The notes below the pieces were generated by a model. It was not told where the DNA came from, did no database searches, and saw only the letters and a list, made by a program, of their open reading frames with translations. From contig JABABA010000018.1 in NCBI GenBank assembly GCA_014238415.1, forward strand, positions 23,679-87,678: a DNA stretch of 64,000 nt, in the 5' to 3' direction. The DNA is from Planctomycetota bacterium (GTDB lineage: Bacteria > Planctomycetota > UBA1135 > GCA-002686595). Position numbers and translations under genes: made by a program. This document shows, piece by piece, positions 43,057 through 53,101 of the stretch. Positions within the stretch are counted from its first letter, which is position 1. Every line of letters starts with the position of its first letter.

Positions 43057-44932
43057 AGATCAGAGTGTCAAGCGTTGCTGTACTGACAGCATGGTAGAGC
43101 GGACGCGCCTGTGCATATATGTGTCTGGCCCGGGTCCGGCCCTCGGGACTTGCGCACAAGGCCGAGTACAGGGGCACAAGATATTTACGCCGGCCAACGG
43201 TCAGCAGGAACTCCTCCAGGCGCTGCTGAACACCTTCGTACCCCCCCTTGATGCCAAGCTCAAGCCAGGCGCAAAGCACCTCTGCGTTCCCCGTGGAGGT
43301 CAGATCAAATCTCAGATCCAAGGACTCAAGCAATTCAGGACCAGCATCCTGGCGAAGGCCATGGATCATGCGCAGCCATTGAAAAGTATTCCAATCAGCG
43401 GTCTCGATCTCGCCTGGATCTGTCCCGGCGATCAATCGCGAGACCGCCGCGTCCACCATCAGCAGCGGCTCGCTTACCGCCTGAGGGGCATCATCGGGCA
43501 GACCCGGTCCGCGTAACCAGAGGTCAAGATCCAGATTTGCCATGGCCCCCGGCCGCAACTCTGACAACCCATGCAATAGGTACTCCTCAAAGTCTGCTGT
43601 GCTCGCACTCCGAAAGGCACGTCCTTCGAACCAGCCGCGCAAGAATTCATCCACATCCTCACGCCCCACCAACTCTTCAATGCGGCGCAGGAGAAGCGCT
43701 CCTTTCTCGTAGGGCACCCAGGAAAATCCCATGTCAGGGTGATGACCCTCGAGATCAATGGCCAATACAGTCTGCCAAGGCTCCAGTGTCTCCATCTCGG
43801 CCAGCAACTCCGTGCGCGCCAAGGCCTTCTCCATGTTGGAACGTGGGACCCCATAGAGCGCCTCGATGATTCGCTGCTCGCAATAGACCGTAAAACCCTC
43901 GTTGAGCCAGAAATCCTCCCAGGTCTCGTTGGTCACCAGATTGCCAGACCAGGAGTGAGCCAACTCGTGGGCAATCAAGGAAATCAACGAGCGGTCCCCC
44001 GCAAGAATCGTCGGGTTCACAAAGGTCAGTAGAGGATTCTCCATTCCCCCGTAGGGAAAAGCCGGGGGCAGGACCAACACATCGTACCGGCCCCAGCGAT
44101 AGGGCCCGAAAAGTTGCTCAGCGGTGACAAGCATGGCATCCAGATCTGCCAGTTCATCCGCCGCCAGATCGATGGTGGCAGGCTCTGCAAAGATGGCAAC
44201 CCGAGGAGAAATCGCACGGCGCTCCAAGCGACCACAAGCCAGGGCAATCAGATAGGGGGGAACTGGCAGACTGAGCTCGTGTTGCCACAACAAGCGCCCT
44301 GGATTTCCTGGTATTTCCTGAGCACCCGTGCCTTCGCCACTCATGACCACGCGAAGTTCCCGGGGCGCGCTCACCTCTGCACTCCAACTGACCCGATTCC
44401 CCGGCGTGTCCTGAATCGGCAACCAGGAACGGGTCAAGATCGCCTGGCCCTGGCTGTACATGAAAGGCTGCAGGGTGCTGGCGGTCTGCTCAGGACCCAG
44501 CCACTGCAGAGCCTCCCCCCCGGGTCGGGTACTCCAGCGGACCGTGACCGCTTGATCAGCTGCATGCAACTCGATCACAAGGGCCTGCCCAATTCGCTCC
44601 TGGGGAGCGCTCAAGCTGAACTCACGCGGCTGGCCTTCAGGGCCCCACACCGAAATGCCATCCAAATCCGCCACATCCAAGATCAAGGGGGCTCCAGGAT
44701 CTGTTCGTTGAAGGGAATAGACCGCCGTCCCGTGCAAGCGGCGGGCCTCGAAATCCAGCTCAAGGTCCATGTCCACATGGCTCACAGCCACCAGCCAAGG
44801 TCGGCTGGCCGAATGCTGATCCCAGTTGGCCGGCGCCTCCGGACAATTCGGGGGTTGCGCAACTTTCCCGCCTTGGCAACCAGCAATCACCAGCAACCCG
44901 GCTCCAAGAATCACCCTCAGTGGTTTTTCCAT
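43049..44932 (-). CDS. M1-family metallo-aminopeptidase lipoprotein
   Basis: About 627 residues beginning with a lipoprotein signal (VILGAGLLVIAGC). The M1 domain shows the substrate-binding GGMEN loop (YGGMENPLLTFVN), the zinc site HELAHSW and the third zinc ligand in WLNEGFTVYCE, with a C-terminal helical domain. Its size is like leukotriene A4 hydrolase/ColAA. It probably trims peptides at the cell envelope. I use the ATG at 44932; the ORF track extends 49 codons further without signal-peptide logic. Confidence 0.9.
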   Translation of the reverse strand: MEKPLRVILGAGLLVIAGCQGGKVAQPPNCPEAPANWDQHSASRPWLVAVSHVDMDLELDFEARRLHGTAVYSLQRTDPGAPLILDVADLDGISVWGPEGQPREFSLSAPQERIGQALVIELHAADQAVTVRWSTRPGGEALQWLGPEQTASTLQPFMYSQGQAILTRSWLPIQDTPGNRVSWSAEVSAPRELRVVMSGEGTGAQEIPGNPGRLLWQHELSLPVPPYLIALACGRLERRAISPRVAIFAEPATIDLAADELADLDAMLVTAEQLFGPYRWGRYDVLVLPPAFPYGGMENPLLTFVNPTILAGDRSLISLIAHELAHSWSGNLVTNETWEDFWLNEGFTVYCEQRIIEALYGVPRSNMEKALARTELLAEMETLEPWQTVLAIDLEGHHPDMGFSWVPYEKGALLLRRIEELVGREDVDEFLRGWFEGRAFRSASTADFEEYLLHGLSELRPGAMANLDLDLWLRGPGLPDDAPQAVSEPLLMVDAAVSRLIAGTDPGEIETADWNTFQWLRMIHGLRQDAGPELLESLDLRFDLTSTGNAEVLCAWLELGIKGGYEGVQQRLEEFLLTVGRRKYLVPLYSALCASPEGRTRARHIYAQARPLYHAVSTATLDTLIYD

Positions 44933-45077
44933 GGGGACATGCTGCGACCCGGGACGCGAAGCGCAAGCCCCAAGGCATAGCAACTTTTTGAGATCGGGCA
45001 ACTGGATGCCCGAGACGGCTTCACCGTGAGCTAGGCTCGGGGACCAATCTGCCCCAAGCCCAATTCCAAGCCCACCC

Positions 45078-46397
45078 ATGTTCTCACTCTTTCTTGCTGC
45101 AACCTGCGCGCTTTCCCCCCTGCCACAAGCGGAATTGCAGGGGGTTCACTGCGGCCAGTTCTGGAGCGATCCAACGGAAGATGCGCAGGCCAACGTGCTG
45201 CTGCTGATTCGAGAGGGGAAAATCGAGCAGGTCCTGACCGAAGGCGAAGACTGGCCCGAGAACATCTTGATCCATGACCTCACAGACACCTTCGTCATGC
45301 CTGGGTGGATTGACTGTCATGTGCACTTGACAGGGGAACTCAGCCGGGAATCGCGTATGGAATATGTGACCCAGTCCGAAGCGACTGTCACCCTGCGCAC
45401 GGTGCTGCACGCACGCCGTACAGTGGAAGCAGGCTTCACAACGGTGCGCGACCTGGGTGCAGACACGGGCGCGATCTTCGCAGTGCGCGATTCGATCACC
45501 CGCGAGGAGATTCCCGGCCCCCTGATCCTGGCTGCAGGCAGCGCGGTGACTCCTAGCGGCGGCCATGGAGATCCAACTCACGGATTCCGCGAGACTCTGT
45601 TTGACCTTCCGGGGATTTCTGAGGGCGTTGCAGACGGAGTCGCGCAATGCCGCGCAGCCGTACGCCATCAGGTGCGGCGGGGCGCAGATGTAATCAAGCT
45701 GACCGCCACAGGAGGCGTACTCTCTGACACGGCGGCAGGCACAGACCAGCAGTTCTTCGAAGACGAGTTGAGTGCGATCATCGACACGGCTCACATGCTC
45801 GGGCGCCGAGTGGCAGCCCACGCACACGGCCCCACGGGAATGGCAGCCGCCTTGAGAGCAGGAGTGGATTCAATCGAGCATGGGTCCTTTCTCAACGAAG
45901 AGTGCCTGACCCTCTTCCTTGAGCACGAAACCTGGCTCGTGCCCACACTTCACGCAGGCCAGACCGTGGTGACCTATGCCGGGGACCCAAACTGGTTTCC
46001 GCCAGCGATCGCACGCAAGGCGCGCGAGGTGGGGCCAGTGATGATGAGTTCACTGGGAAAAGCCCACAAAGCAGGCGTGCGCATTGCATTTGGCACGGAC
46101 TGTGGAGTTGGTGCCCATGGCAAGAATGCTGAAGAATTCAGCCTGATGATCCGGGCGGGAATGAGCCCCACCGCTGTCCTGACCGCTGCCACCCGCGGTG
46201 CGGCGCAACTCTGTGGGCTGGAAGCGACCCACGGCCGCCTGGCACCGGGCTTTGCGGCCGATCTGGTGGCTCTAGGAGGAGATCCACGGGTGTCTATCGA
46301 ACTCACGGAACGTCCCGTAGCGGTCATGCGGGGCGGTCGCAAGGTTCTCTGGCAGGGCCAACGAGTGGCCTGGAAGGAAGTGACCCAGCAGAAATAA
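45078..46397 (+). CDS. Exported metal-dependent amidohydrolase (imidazolonepropionase/Xaa-Pro dipeptidase-like)
   Basis: A 439-residue amidohydrolase with a short signal peptide (MFSLFLAATCALSPLPQA). The metal motifs are in order: HVH in DCHVHLTGE, a carboxylated-lysine candidate in DVIKLTATGGVLSD, His in VAAHAHGP and IEHGSFL, and Asp in IAFGTDCGVG. This arrangement is typical of secreted Xaa-Pro or prolidase-like amidohydrolases. It is divergent from the aminopeptidase gene; both suggest extracytoplasmic dipeptide processing. Confidence 0.9.
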   Translation: MFSLFLAATCALSPLPQAELQGVHCGQFWSDPTEDAQANVLLLIREGKIEQVLTEGEDWPENILIHDLTDTFVMPGWIDCHVHLTGELSRESRMEYVTQSEATVTLRTVLHARRTVEAGFTTVRDLGADTGAIFAVRDSITREEIPGPLILAAGSAVTPSGGHGDPTHGFRETLFDLPGISEGVADGVAQCRAAVRHQVRRGADVIKLTATGGVLSDTAAGTDQQFFEDELSAIIDTAHMLGRRVAAHAHGPTGMAAALRAGVDSIEHGSFLNEECLTLFLEHETWLVPTLHAGQTVVTYAGDPNWFPPAIARKAREVGPVMMSSLGKAHKAGVRIAFGTDCGVGAHGKNAEEFSLMIRAGMSPTAVLTAATRGAAQLCGLEATHGRLAPGFAADLVALGGDPRVSIELTERPVAVMRGGRKVLWQGQRVAWKEVTQQK

Positions 46398-46398
46398 A

Positions 46399-46425
46399 CT
46401 CACTGCCTGCCATTCGGCAAGTGAG
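46399..46425 (+). terminator. Possible terminator hairpin after the amidohydrolase gene
   Basis: CTCACT pairs with AGTGAG, with an inner TGCC-ATTC-GGCA stem and a small bulge, immediately after the stop codon. No T-tract follows, so termination is uncertain. Confidence 0.4.
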
Positions 46426-46510
46426 GGATTCAAGTCGCGGCCCAAAGTGGCTACCTTCTCTATCTCAGAACCTATCTCCGAGGTCTTGATCCCGGAACCC
46501 CCAGCGGCCC

Positions 46511-47149
46511 ATGCCCACCACAGAAATCGAAGTCAAGAGCTGCCCCGGCTGCGGAGCCAAGCTACCCGAAGTCGCCCTTTCTATTTGTCCTTACTGCGTG
46601 ACCCCCCTGGGTTTGGCGCAGGAAGACGATACGGAAGAGAGTCCCTACGCAGCCCGCATCGCCCGGGTTTTGGCCCATGATACGCTCCCCGAGGTAATGG
46701 CCTGGACTCCCGCAGAAGGTCCTGATTTCGTGCGCGGGGGACAACTCGTGTTCCGCGGCAAGCTCACGGCAACCATTGGCGCCTTGCTGGGGTTCTCGTC
46801 CCTCTTGCTGGGATCAGCGCCGCTCAGCGCCCTGCCCCTGATCGGACTGGCGGCCATCCTGGGGGGAATTGCCCTAATAGTCCAAGGCAAACGCGTGCGC
46901 GCTGAAGCGTTGTCGAAGGGTATGTTGCGACGGCCCGCTGTGATAGTGGACCGCCGTTCCGAAATCACCCTGAAGAGTCTGGGCGGCAATACCACCTACT
47001 TCTTCGAAATCGAATTCGAGGGAGGTCTACGCGGGGAATTCTGTTGGCCTGGCCGCGGAATCAACACCGAGCCGTTCACATCAAACTTGCCTGGAGTTGC
47101 ATTCACCCGCGGAGTAGAGCTGGTGCACTTCAAACACATCCGGGTCTAG
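46511..47149 (+). CDS. Zinc-ribbon membrane protein of unknown function
   Basis: A 212-residue protein: an N-terminal zinc ribbon with CPGC (12-15) and CPYC (27-30), then a linker, a membrane hairpin at ~88-130 (IGALLGFSSLLLGS, LPLIGLAAILGGIALIV), and a C-terminal soluble beta domain (RPAVIVDRRSEITL...YFFEIEFEGG) resembling the DUF3592/DUF2500 type of envelope proteins. Function unknown. It lies 18 bases before the YtxJ-like gene on the same strand. Confidence 0.72.
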   Translation: MPTTEIEVKSCPGCGAKLPEVALSICPYCVTPLGLAQEDDTEESPYAARIARVLAHDTLPEVMAWTPAEGPDFVRGGQLVFRGKLTATIGALLGFSSLLLGSAPLSALPLIGLAAILGGIALIVQGKRVRAEALSKGMLRRPAVIVDRRSEITLKSLGGNTTYFFEIEFEGGLRGEFCWPGRGINTEPFTSNLPGVAFTRGVELVHFKHIRV

Positions 47150-47167
47150 TCAGGACTTTGGAGACCC

Positions 47168-47518
47168 ATGACGCACTCCCTGGAGCTCCCGGAAGATCCC
47201 GCGAAGGCCCTAGCCCTCCTTCGCGCTGCCAGCGCTGACGCCTCGGTTGTGGTCTTCAAGCGCAGCCCTACTTGTCCCGTTTCCCACAAGGCAGAGTGGG
47301 AATTCAAGAAGTTCCTCCAAAGCCTGCCTGAAACCGACAACTTGATTGCAGTCACGATCGACGTGCTCGCGCGCCGCTCCCTGGCGCGAGGCCTGACGGC
47401 AGCCCTCGAAATTGAGCACCAGTCACCTCAGGCCCTGTGGTTTGAAGCAGGCGAACTCAGCTGGCACGATAGTCACGGAGCCTTGACAGCTGCCTGCTTC
47501 GGTACTAAGAGACCCTGA
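47168..47518 (+). CDS. ytxJ: YtxJ-like monothiol bacilliredoxin
   Basis: A 116-residue thioredoxin-fold protein of the YtxJ/DUF2847 family. The active site is SPTCPVSHKAEWEF, a single cysteine in TCPxS, and the rest follows the family (IDVLARRSLARGL, IEHQSPQALWFEAGELSWHDSH). Known YtxJ proteins remove bacillithiol from oxidised protein thiols, so this suggests the host makes bacillithiol or a similar thiol. It follows the zinc-ribbon gene by 18 bases and precedes a lipoprotein gene by 19, in a likely three-gene unit. Confidence 0.88.
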   Translation: MTHSLELPEDPAKALALLRAASADASVVVFKRSPTCPVSHKAEWEFKKFLQSLPETDNLIAVTIDVLARRSLARGLTAALEIEHQSPQALWFEAGELSWHDSHGALTAACFGTKRP

Positions 47519-47537
47519 AAATACGCCCCTCAACGAA

Positions 47538-48464
47538 ATGGAATCCAAGCCCGACCTCCGAATCATTTGGCTTTGCGTGACAGCCCTGGCCGCCTGCAAT
47601 TCGGGTGGCTCCAAGCAAGGGAATCGCTCTGTAACCCCAGAAGAGCAGACCCAGGTGCAAGGCGTGGGGCAGCAGGCGGTCTTGAACACGCCCACCACGG
47701 GAAGTAGCTCCGGACTGCCCACGATCATTTCCAACGCACCCACACCCTTGGACCAGGGCAGCCAGGACAAGCTCACACCCAAACCCACAACTCAGCAGGA
47801 ACGGTCTCAAGGGCGCCTGACCAAGCCCCTCACCAGCCGGGTTCAGCCCCATCTGAAGGATCCCGCGAGCAGGTTATATAGAGTGCACCTGCTAGCCAGC
47901 GCCCCTCCGGGAACGACACCCCTCGATGCTATCCTGATTCAGACCATGACCACAGTGGGCAAACTCGACTCCTGTGTGCTACTGCTCGATGAAAACGATG
48001 TACTGGTCGCAAGGCTTCCGCGAGCGGTCTCCGACGGCCGCCACAAATTGAGGATTGGAACCTTGAGCATTCCCCTCAATGCACCCCTCACCTGGCAGGG
48101 AATTGCATCGGGAGAAGTTGATCCCACAGTGGCAGGAGCGGTCTTGCGCCTGGGATCCATAGTGGCCCGCGACCGTCTGCTTGAGGCCGCTGAGAGTGGC
48201 TGGGACGCAAACCAACAGAGCAACGGCCTCTCTTTTCAGGTGCTGGGTGTACAGCCTGAGAGCATCTCCCTCCCTGGCGAAGTCCCCAGCGATGGTCCGA
48301 AGGGCGTTCCCCAGAAGTTCCGTGTGAAACAGTCCATGCCTTTAACCCTGGAAGGCTGGTCCAGTGAAGCGGGCACCTGGAGGGGCATCGCCCGGTTCAG
48401 GGTGATCGCTGACCAAGGAACGATCGTGGTCCTTCGCGTCGGCTTGCAGGGGCGCCTGCCTTAA
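47538..48464 (+). CDS. Hypothetical lipoprotein
   Basis: A 308-residue protein of no family I recognise. A lipoprotein-like signal ends at TALAAC (residue ~20), a Ser/Thr/Gln/Pro-rich spacer follows to about residue 105, and then come two beta-rich stretches, ~110-180 (LYRVHLLASAPPGTTPLD, VLLLDENDVLVARLP) and ~225-308. The second half resembles flagellar-P-ring-assembly (FlgA/SAF)-type folds in length and pattern, but this is weak. Its end overlaps the convergent GH5 gene by 68 bases. Confidence 0.65.
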   Translation: MESKPDLRIIWLCVTALAACNSGGSKQGNRSVTPEEQTQVQGVGQQAVLNTPTTGSSSGLPTIISNAPTPLDQGSQDKLTPKPTTQQERSQGRLTKPLTSRVQPHLKDPASRLYRVHLLASAPPGTTPLDAILIQTMTTVGKLDSCVLLLDENDVLVARLPRAVSDGRHKLRIGTLSIPLNAPLTWQGIASGEVDPTVAGAVLRLGSIVARDRLLEAAESGWDANQQSNGLSFQVLGVQPESISLPGEVPSDGPKGVPQKFRVKQSMPLTLEGWSSEAGTWRGIARFRVIADQGTIVVLRVGLQGRLP

Positions 48465-49554
48465 GGCTGCCAGGCAGAGCAGTCTGCCTCGCCACCCGCA
48501 GGATGGCACTCAGAGGACCCACTTCCTCATCATTGCGGGGCTGTAAAGAAAGGGCGTACTCACCCCACCAGTCTCCCCCTGCCCATGCGATTGCGGTCAT
48601 CTGTTCCTGCTGGGTCCGCACGAGGAAGCGATCAAGCACCGGAAGCCAGGCCTCGTCATACCAGGGTACGCCGAATTCACCGATGACTCCAGGCACTGCT
48701 CCGCGCCTGCACCAGTCCACAAAGACCTCCAATCGCTCAACGCCACGGAGCAGAAGATTCGGATCCGCTCGTAGTTCCTGCTCGAAGGTCTTCTGGTAGC
48801 GTCCGCTGCCATCCATATCAAAGTAGAGGTGCGCCTCGTAGGCTGTGCGCTTGAGGGAATCGTAAATCCAGGGGGCACTTGGATTGTGATCGGACCACTC
48901 GTGCGCTTTTGACCACCCGTCCCCAGCTACCCAGATCCAGGTTTGGTCCCCGACTCCCCTCAGGGCGCGCACGACCTGATTGGAAATGCTGTGCCAATCG
49001 GCACGGCCCATATCATGGGGCTCATTCATCAGGCCGTAGGCCAAGAGGGCTGGATGCTCACGCACCTGGTCACCCAATCGCAACCAGAGATCAGCCAGGT
49101 GCTCAGCACGTAGGCCCTGTCCATCCAGGGCGGGCTCACCTAGAACGAACTCCAATACCTGTCCACTTCTCGCCATGCGATAGCGGGCATAGTTGTGTAG
49201 ATCGAGAACAACGCGACAACCATGGAAATTGGCAGCGTCCAACTGTTCAAGAACACGCCCGGTGTAAGCCGCATCCAGACCAGCACCCAGATTCGGTTGC
49301 AGACGCTCCCAGGAAAGGGGCAGGCGCACAATGCGCAGGCCGCGCCCTGCGAAGTAGCCAAGGGTCTCCACCCTCGGAAACACATAGTCCTGCCCATGTT
49401 CTCCGGGGGACAGATTCGAGAATTCCGCAGCGCGGGCGCCAAACTCAGCCCCGGCGAGATTGACACCGAACCCCGCCAAAGGTGGCACTTCAGGCCGCCC
49501 GCAGGCAGCGAAAACCACCAACAAAAACCCAGATGCTAGAGCGGGAATTCTCAC
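48397..49554 (-). CDS. GH5-like glycoside hydrolase lipoprotein
   Basis: A 385-residue exported protein (SGFLLVVFAAC lipobox) with a GH5 (cellulase-type) TIM barrel. The conserved start is LRIVRLPLSWERLQPNLG, the barrel strand VVLDLHNYARY follows, the acid/base is in GLMNEPHD, and the nucleophile glutamate is in GEFGVPWYDE. It should cut beta-glucan-type chains. It lies next to the exporter and synthase of the polysaccharide system and is a close paralogue of the 56862 product. Processing of the secreted polymer, as BcsZ does for cellulose, is a plausible role. Confidence 0.88.
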   Translation of the reverse strand: MRIPALASGFLLVVFAACGRPEVPPLAGFGVNLAGAEFGARAAEFSNLSPGEHGQDYVFPRVETLGYFAGRGLRIVRLPLSWERLQPNLGAGLDAAYTGRVLEQLDAANFHGCRVVLDLHNYARYRMARSGQVLEFVLGEPALDGQGLRAEHLADLWLRLGDQVREHPALLAYGLMNEPHDMGRADWHSISNQVVRALRGVGDQTWIWVAGDGWSKAHEWSDHNPSAPWIYDSLKRTAYEAHLYFDMDGSGRYQKTFEQELRADPNLLLRGVERLEVFVDWCRRGAVPGVIGEFGVPWYDEAWLPVLDRFLVRTQQEQMTAIAWAGGDWWGEYALSLQPRNDEEVGPLSAILRVARQTALPGSLKAGAPASRREGPRSFLGQRSP

Positions 49555-49592
49555 GGAAAGGATCCTCTCGGCATTCCTGGGGCAGCTTGACT

Positions 49593-52500
49593 CTAAGGCC
49601 AGCGGATGACCACCAATGCATTGGAAGTGGTCACATCAATTGCACCGGAACGCAGGAGCCGTACACCAGCCCGCACGCCAAACCAGTCGGTGAAGTCATA
49701 GGCAGCTCCCATATCGAACTCGTAATAACCCACAGAGTTCGAATCGAGCGCGGCACGGCCAGAGGCCTGATAGTACATCTGTTTCGAACCGGTGAACCAA
49801 TCCTCGCCGAACTGATGCTTCCAGTCCATTTGAAGGGAATAGACCGAGTAGCCTTTGGGGGCGAAGTATGGAGTATCTCCCGGGCCCAGGCTCCCTAGAT
49901 CACCCGGAGTACTCAAGGCCGTGTTCTCCTCGGAGAAGTTCTCAAAGTCTGCCTTGAAGAGCATGCGGAACTCCATGGGAGCAGGCTTGAACTCGTAGGC
50001 CGCATAGAGGTTGGCTTCCACCTGAGAGTTATTGTCCGAGTAGTTCGCGAACATCATGCTGCCCCCGTAGTCAACCCGGCGGGAGGAGTTCTTGGACAGT
50101 CCAAGTCGCGCGCCTGAACGGTGAATGTCAAACTCCATGGTCTTGAAGTTCTCGATCAACGGTTCATTGAAGAGTCGCATATCAATCGACATTTCAGAGT
50201 CAGAGGTATATCGAACGCCAGTATCGTAGTAGACCCGTTCAACCAGAAAACCCTCCATATCGTAGCTGGGGACTTCAACGCGACCATCGATTACGGTGCG
50301 ATCACCGATCTTACTAGAACCAAAGACTCGCAAAACATTGGCGTTCAAGGTGACATCATTGCCTGCGGCGTAGGTGCGCCGGCCAAGCCCAATGCCCGCG
50401 TAGTCAGCACGGTCCCCTAGGGGGAACGACATGTCCGACAGAGTCCAGGACTCTTTGACCACCGCAAGACCATCACGGCCGCTGCGATCTTCACTACCAG
50501 TAATCACATCTACGCGAGAGGCGACCTCCCGCTCGGCACCCGCCATGGCCTGCACCGCTTCACGGTGCCCGCCAGAGAGCTTGATCAGCTCTTCGTACTG
50601 ATGAATTGCCCGTGTAGTGTGTCCGCGACGGTGATCCAATTGCGCCAGATCAAAGAGCGCCTCCTGGTTGGCGGGCTCCAGCACCACCAGCTGTTCAAGC
50701 GCCTTGGTAGCCAGCGCAGGGCGCCAGTCCCGATTGACCTTGGCTTTCAGTTCCAGACGAACAGCCTCTGAAAGCTCCAACTCAGCCTCGAAGTCGTATT
50801 CGGCACGCAAGCCGAAGCCTGGTGAACCGCTGCCAAACACATCGACTGCAACGGCTTCTGTTGGCAAGCCCGCGATCAGCTCGTCATAGGCTTGAAAGGC
50901 TTCCTCATAGCGATGGTCCCAGTAGAGCGCCCGAGCGTATTCCCTTTGAGCAAATGCATAGCCGGCATCCTGTGCCACTAGAGCGTCGTACTCGGCAATG
51001 GCAAGATCAAACTCACGCCGAATCACATAGGCCCGGGCCAACCCCAAACGTGCTCGAGTGTTTCCCGGATTACGCGCCAAAGCTGCAGAAAAGGTGCGCA
51101 CTGGGTCTTCCTCGACGCCAGCTTTCAGGGCCATGCTCTGGGCTTCACCCAACAGCACCATGGCGGTGATATTGTTCGGCTGCCAGCGCAGTACATTGGA
51201 CAGGTAACCCATGGCGCGGTGGTAATCTTGGTCTCCTAAGGCCAACTTGCCAAGCTCTATGCGCAAGCGCACATCTTCGCCGCTTGAGACCACAGTTGAA
51301 GACATCAACGCCATCTCACCAGCAGCAGAGTTGACGCCTCGGGTCCGCGCCAGAGAGAGACCATAGAAGACCTCCGGTGCATGAACCGTGGGCTCAGAAA
51401 GAGCCATTTGATAAATACGCGCAGCCTGCACAGCGTTGCCTTCCATCAAATGAGCCTTGGCCAGCATCACGCGCACCTGGCCGATGGCCATGTTGTCCGA
51501 TGGATGCCCATCCACAAATCGCTGACAGGCTGCCTTGGCCTGGGTGAAGGCCCCCATCTCAAGCTGTGCACGCACCAACCCAATGATCACGTCCACATCG
51601 TTGGGCCGTTGCGCTGCCAGGGCTGAACAGATCCCCACCGCATCAGTTGCACGTCCCTGTGAAATCAGAGTCAGTGCCAATTCGAGACGGGCCCTTGGAC
51701 CCTGCGGCGTAGCAAGCGGGACCTTTCGCAGTTCGGCCTTGGCCTGTTGGAAGTCACCCTTCTCCCGGCGCAGCATCGCAAGACGAATGCGTACCTCGTA
51801 ATCTGTTTCGTTGGCCAAGAGCATCATCTCGAAGACGCTCTGGGAAGCAACCCACTCACCGGTCAGGTGGTAGAGTTGAGCGAGGGCCAGTTGATAGGTG
51901 CGCACGGTGCCCAATTCGGGCTGCAAAGCCTCAAGAGCTTCCCTGGCACGACTTGTGTCATAGGCCTCCAACAGAATCCGAGCCGCCATCAAGCGCGCCA
52001 TGGGATCGGTGGGGGAAGCTTGTGTGACCTGTTGATTGATCTGCATGGCCAGCTTGTAGTTCTGCAAGGACAGCAGCTGATCCACCAGACGGATTCTCTG
52101 ATCGATCACCTGGGGCTCAAGAGCAGCCATGGAGTCAACGGTCTTGGCAGCACGCTCTCCCTGGCCGGTGAGCTGGTAGCAAAGCACCATGTGAGCGGCC
52201 CAACGCAATTCCCGGGGGTAGCGCCGGTGAAGCCGCTCCAGATAGGGGAGTGCTTCCCGGGGACGCTGCATGTCAAGTAGAACGGGAGCCAGCAACAACT
52301 GGTCGGCCTCACTTGATGGATCGAGCTTGCGCAGATGGCGCTCAAAGACCGCCTGGGCCCTCTCAAAGTCCTTCAACCACGTATAGGATCGGCAAAGCAT
52401 GGCCGCTGCATCCAGATCATCCGGCTGCAGCACGACGATTTCCTCCAACTGCTTGACCGCCTCTCCATACTCGCCTGCCATGATGAAGACATCCGCCAGA

Positions 52501-53000
52501 CTGCGGCGCAGACTCGTATCAGTGGGGCGTACGGAAATTGCTTCCTGATACATCTCCCGTGCCCGTGGCAGACGCCCTTCGCGCACCAGCAGGCCGGCAT
52601 ACTCAATGCGAACCGTTTGGTCGCCTGGCAGTTGCAGCAAGTAGGAATCAAAGAGGTCCAGTGCTTCCCCCCGGTGTTCCAAAGCGAGAGCGTTGCGAGC
52701 CGAGCGCAGCAATAGCTCCTGTTCGGGCGTACGCACCAGAGCCTCCTGGGGTAGCTCCCCAGGACCCTGAAGCGTAGGGAATCGTGTGTCGCCAACGTTC
52801 AGCAGCGTGCGCGGGTGCTCTGAGCGAGCACTCGGGACCTCTCCAAAGACGCTAGTAGGTGCCTGAGAGGAACCCAATGAGGGATTCACCCGGCCTTGAG
52901 AGGCATCGGGATCCGTTTCTACAGGCCTACAAGCACTTAGGACACCCAGGAGGATGGTCAGGCTGACGCTGGTGGCTATTTGAGGGAAGGGAAGATTCAT
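49593..53000 (-). CDS. TPR / outer-membrane beta-barrel exopolysaccharide exporter (BcsC/PgaA-like)
   Basis: A 1,135-residue protein. The N-terminus is a lipoprotein-like signal (ILLGVLSAC). Residues ~90-830 are about 18-20 TPR-like helical repeats (ALDLFDSYLLQLPGDQTVRIEYAGLLVREGRL and similar). Residues ~850-1135 are beta-rich with the alternating pattern and terminal aromatic strand of an outer-membrane barrel, ending VVIRWP. This is the architecture of BcsC and PgaA, periplasmic TPR scaffolds fused to an export pore. It is divergent from the GT2 synthase across ~100 bases, so both probably share a control region, and forms the outer-membrane half of the same secretion system. Confidence 0.87.
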   Translation of the reverse strand: MNLPFPQIATSVSLTILLGVLSACRPVETDPDASQGRVNPSLGSSQAPTSVFGEVPSARSEHPRTLLNVGDTRFPTLQGPGELPQEALVRTPEQELLLRSARNALALEHRGEALDLFDSYLLQLPGDQTVRIEYAGLLVREGRLPRAREMYQEAISVRPTDTSLRRSLADVFIMAGEYGEAVKQLEEIVVLQPDDLDAAAMLCRSYTWLKDFERAQAVFERHLRKLDPSSEADQLLLAPVLLDMQRPREALPYLERLHRRYPRELRWAAHMVLCYQLTGQGERAAKTVDSMAALEPQVIDQRIRLVDQLLSLQNYKLAMQINQQVTQASPTDPMARLMAARILLEAYDTSRAREALEALQPELGTVRTYQLALAQLYHLTGEWVASQSVFEMMLLANETDYEVRIRLAMLRREKGDFQQAKAELRKVPLATPQGPRARLELALTLISQGRATDAVGICSALAAQRPNDVDVIIGLVRAQLEMGAFTQAKAACQRFVDGHPSDNMAIGQVRVMLAKAHLMEGNAVQAARIYQMALSEPTVHAPEVFYGLSLARTRGVNSAAGEMALMSSTVVSSGEDVRLRIELGKLALGDQDYHRAMGYLSNVLRWQPNNITAMVLLGEAQSMALKAGVEEDPVRTFSAALARNPGNTRARLGLARAYVIRREFDLAIAEYDALVAQDAGYAFAQREYARALYWDHRYEEAFQAYDELIAGLPTEAVAVDVFGSGSPGFGLRAEYDFEAELELSEAVRLELKAKVNRDWRPALATKALEQLVVLEPANQEALFDLAQLDHRRGHTTRAIHQYEELIKLSGGHREAVQAMAGAEREVASRVDVITGSEDRSGRDGLAVVKESWTLSDMSFPLGDRADYAGIGLGRRTYAAGNDVTLNANVLRVFGSSKIGDRTVIDGRVEVPSYDMEGFLVERVYYDTGVRYTSDSEMSIDMRLFNEPLIENFKTMEFDIHRSGARLGLSKNSSRRVDYGGSMMFANYSDNNSQVEANLYAAYEFKPAPMEFRMLFKADFENFSEENTALSTPGDLGSLGPGDTPYFAPKGYSVYSLQMDWKHQFGEDWFTGSKQMYYQASGRAALDSNSVGYYEFDMGAAYDFTDWFGVRAGVRLLRSGAIDVTTSNALVVIRWP

Positions 53001-53101
53001 AGGGGCATAGGGCCAGAGCCCAGGAATTAGAGAGTCGGGTCCCGGCGTCGCCGACCTGAAGCCCTTTCAGTGAATCGCTTCGGGACAACTTGCGAAAGAA
53101 C

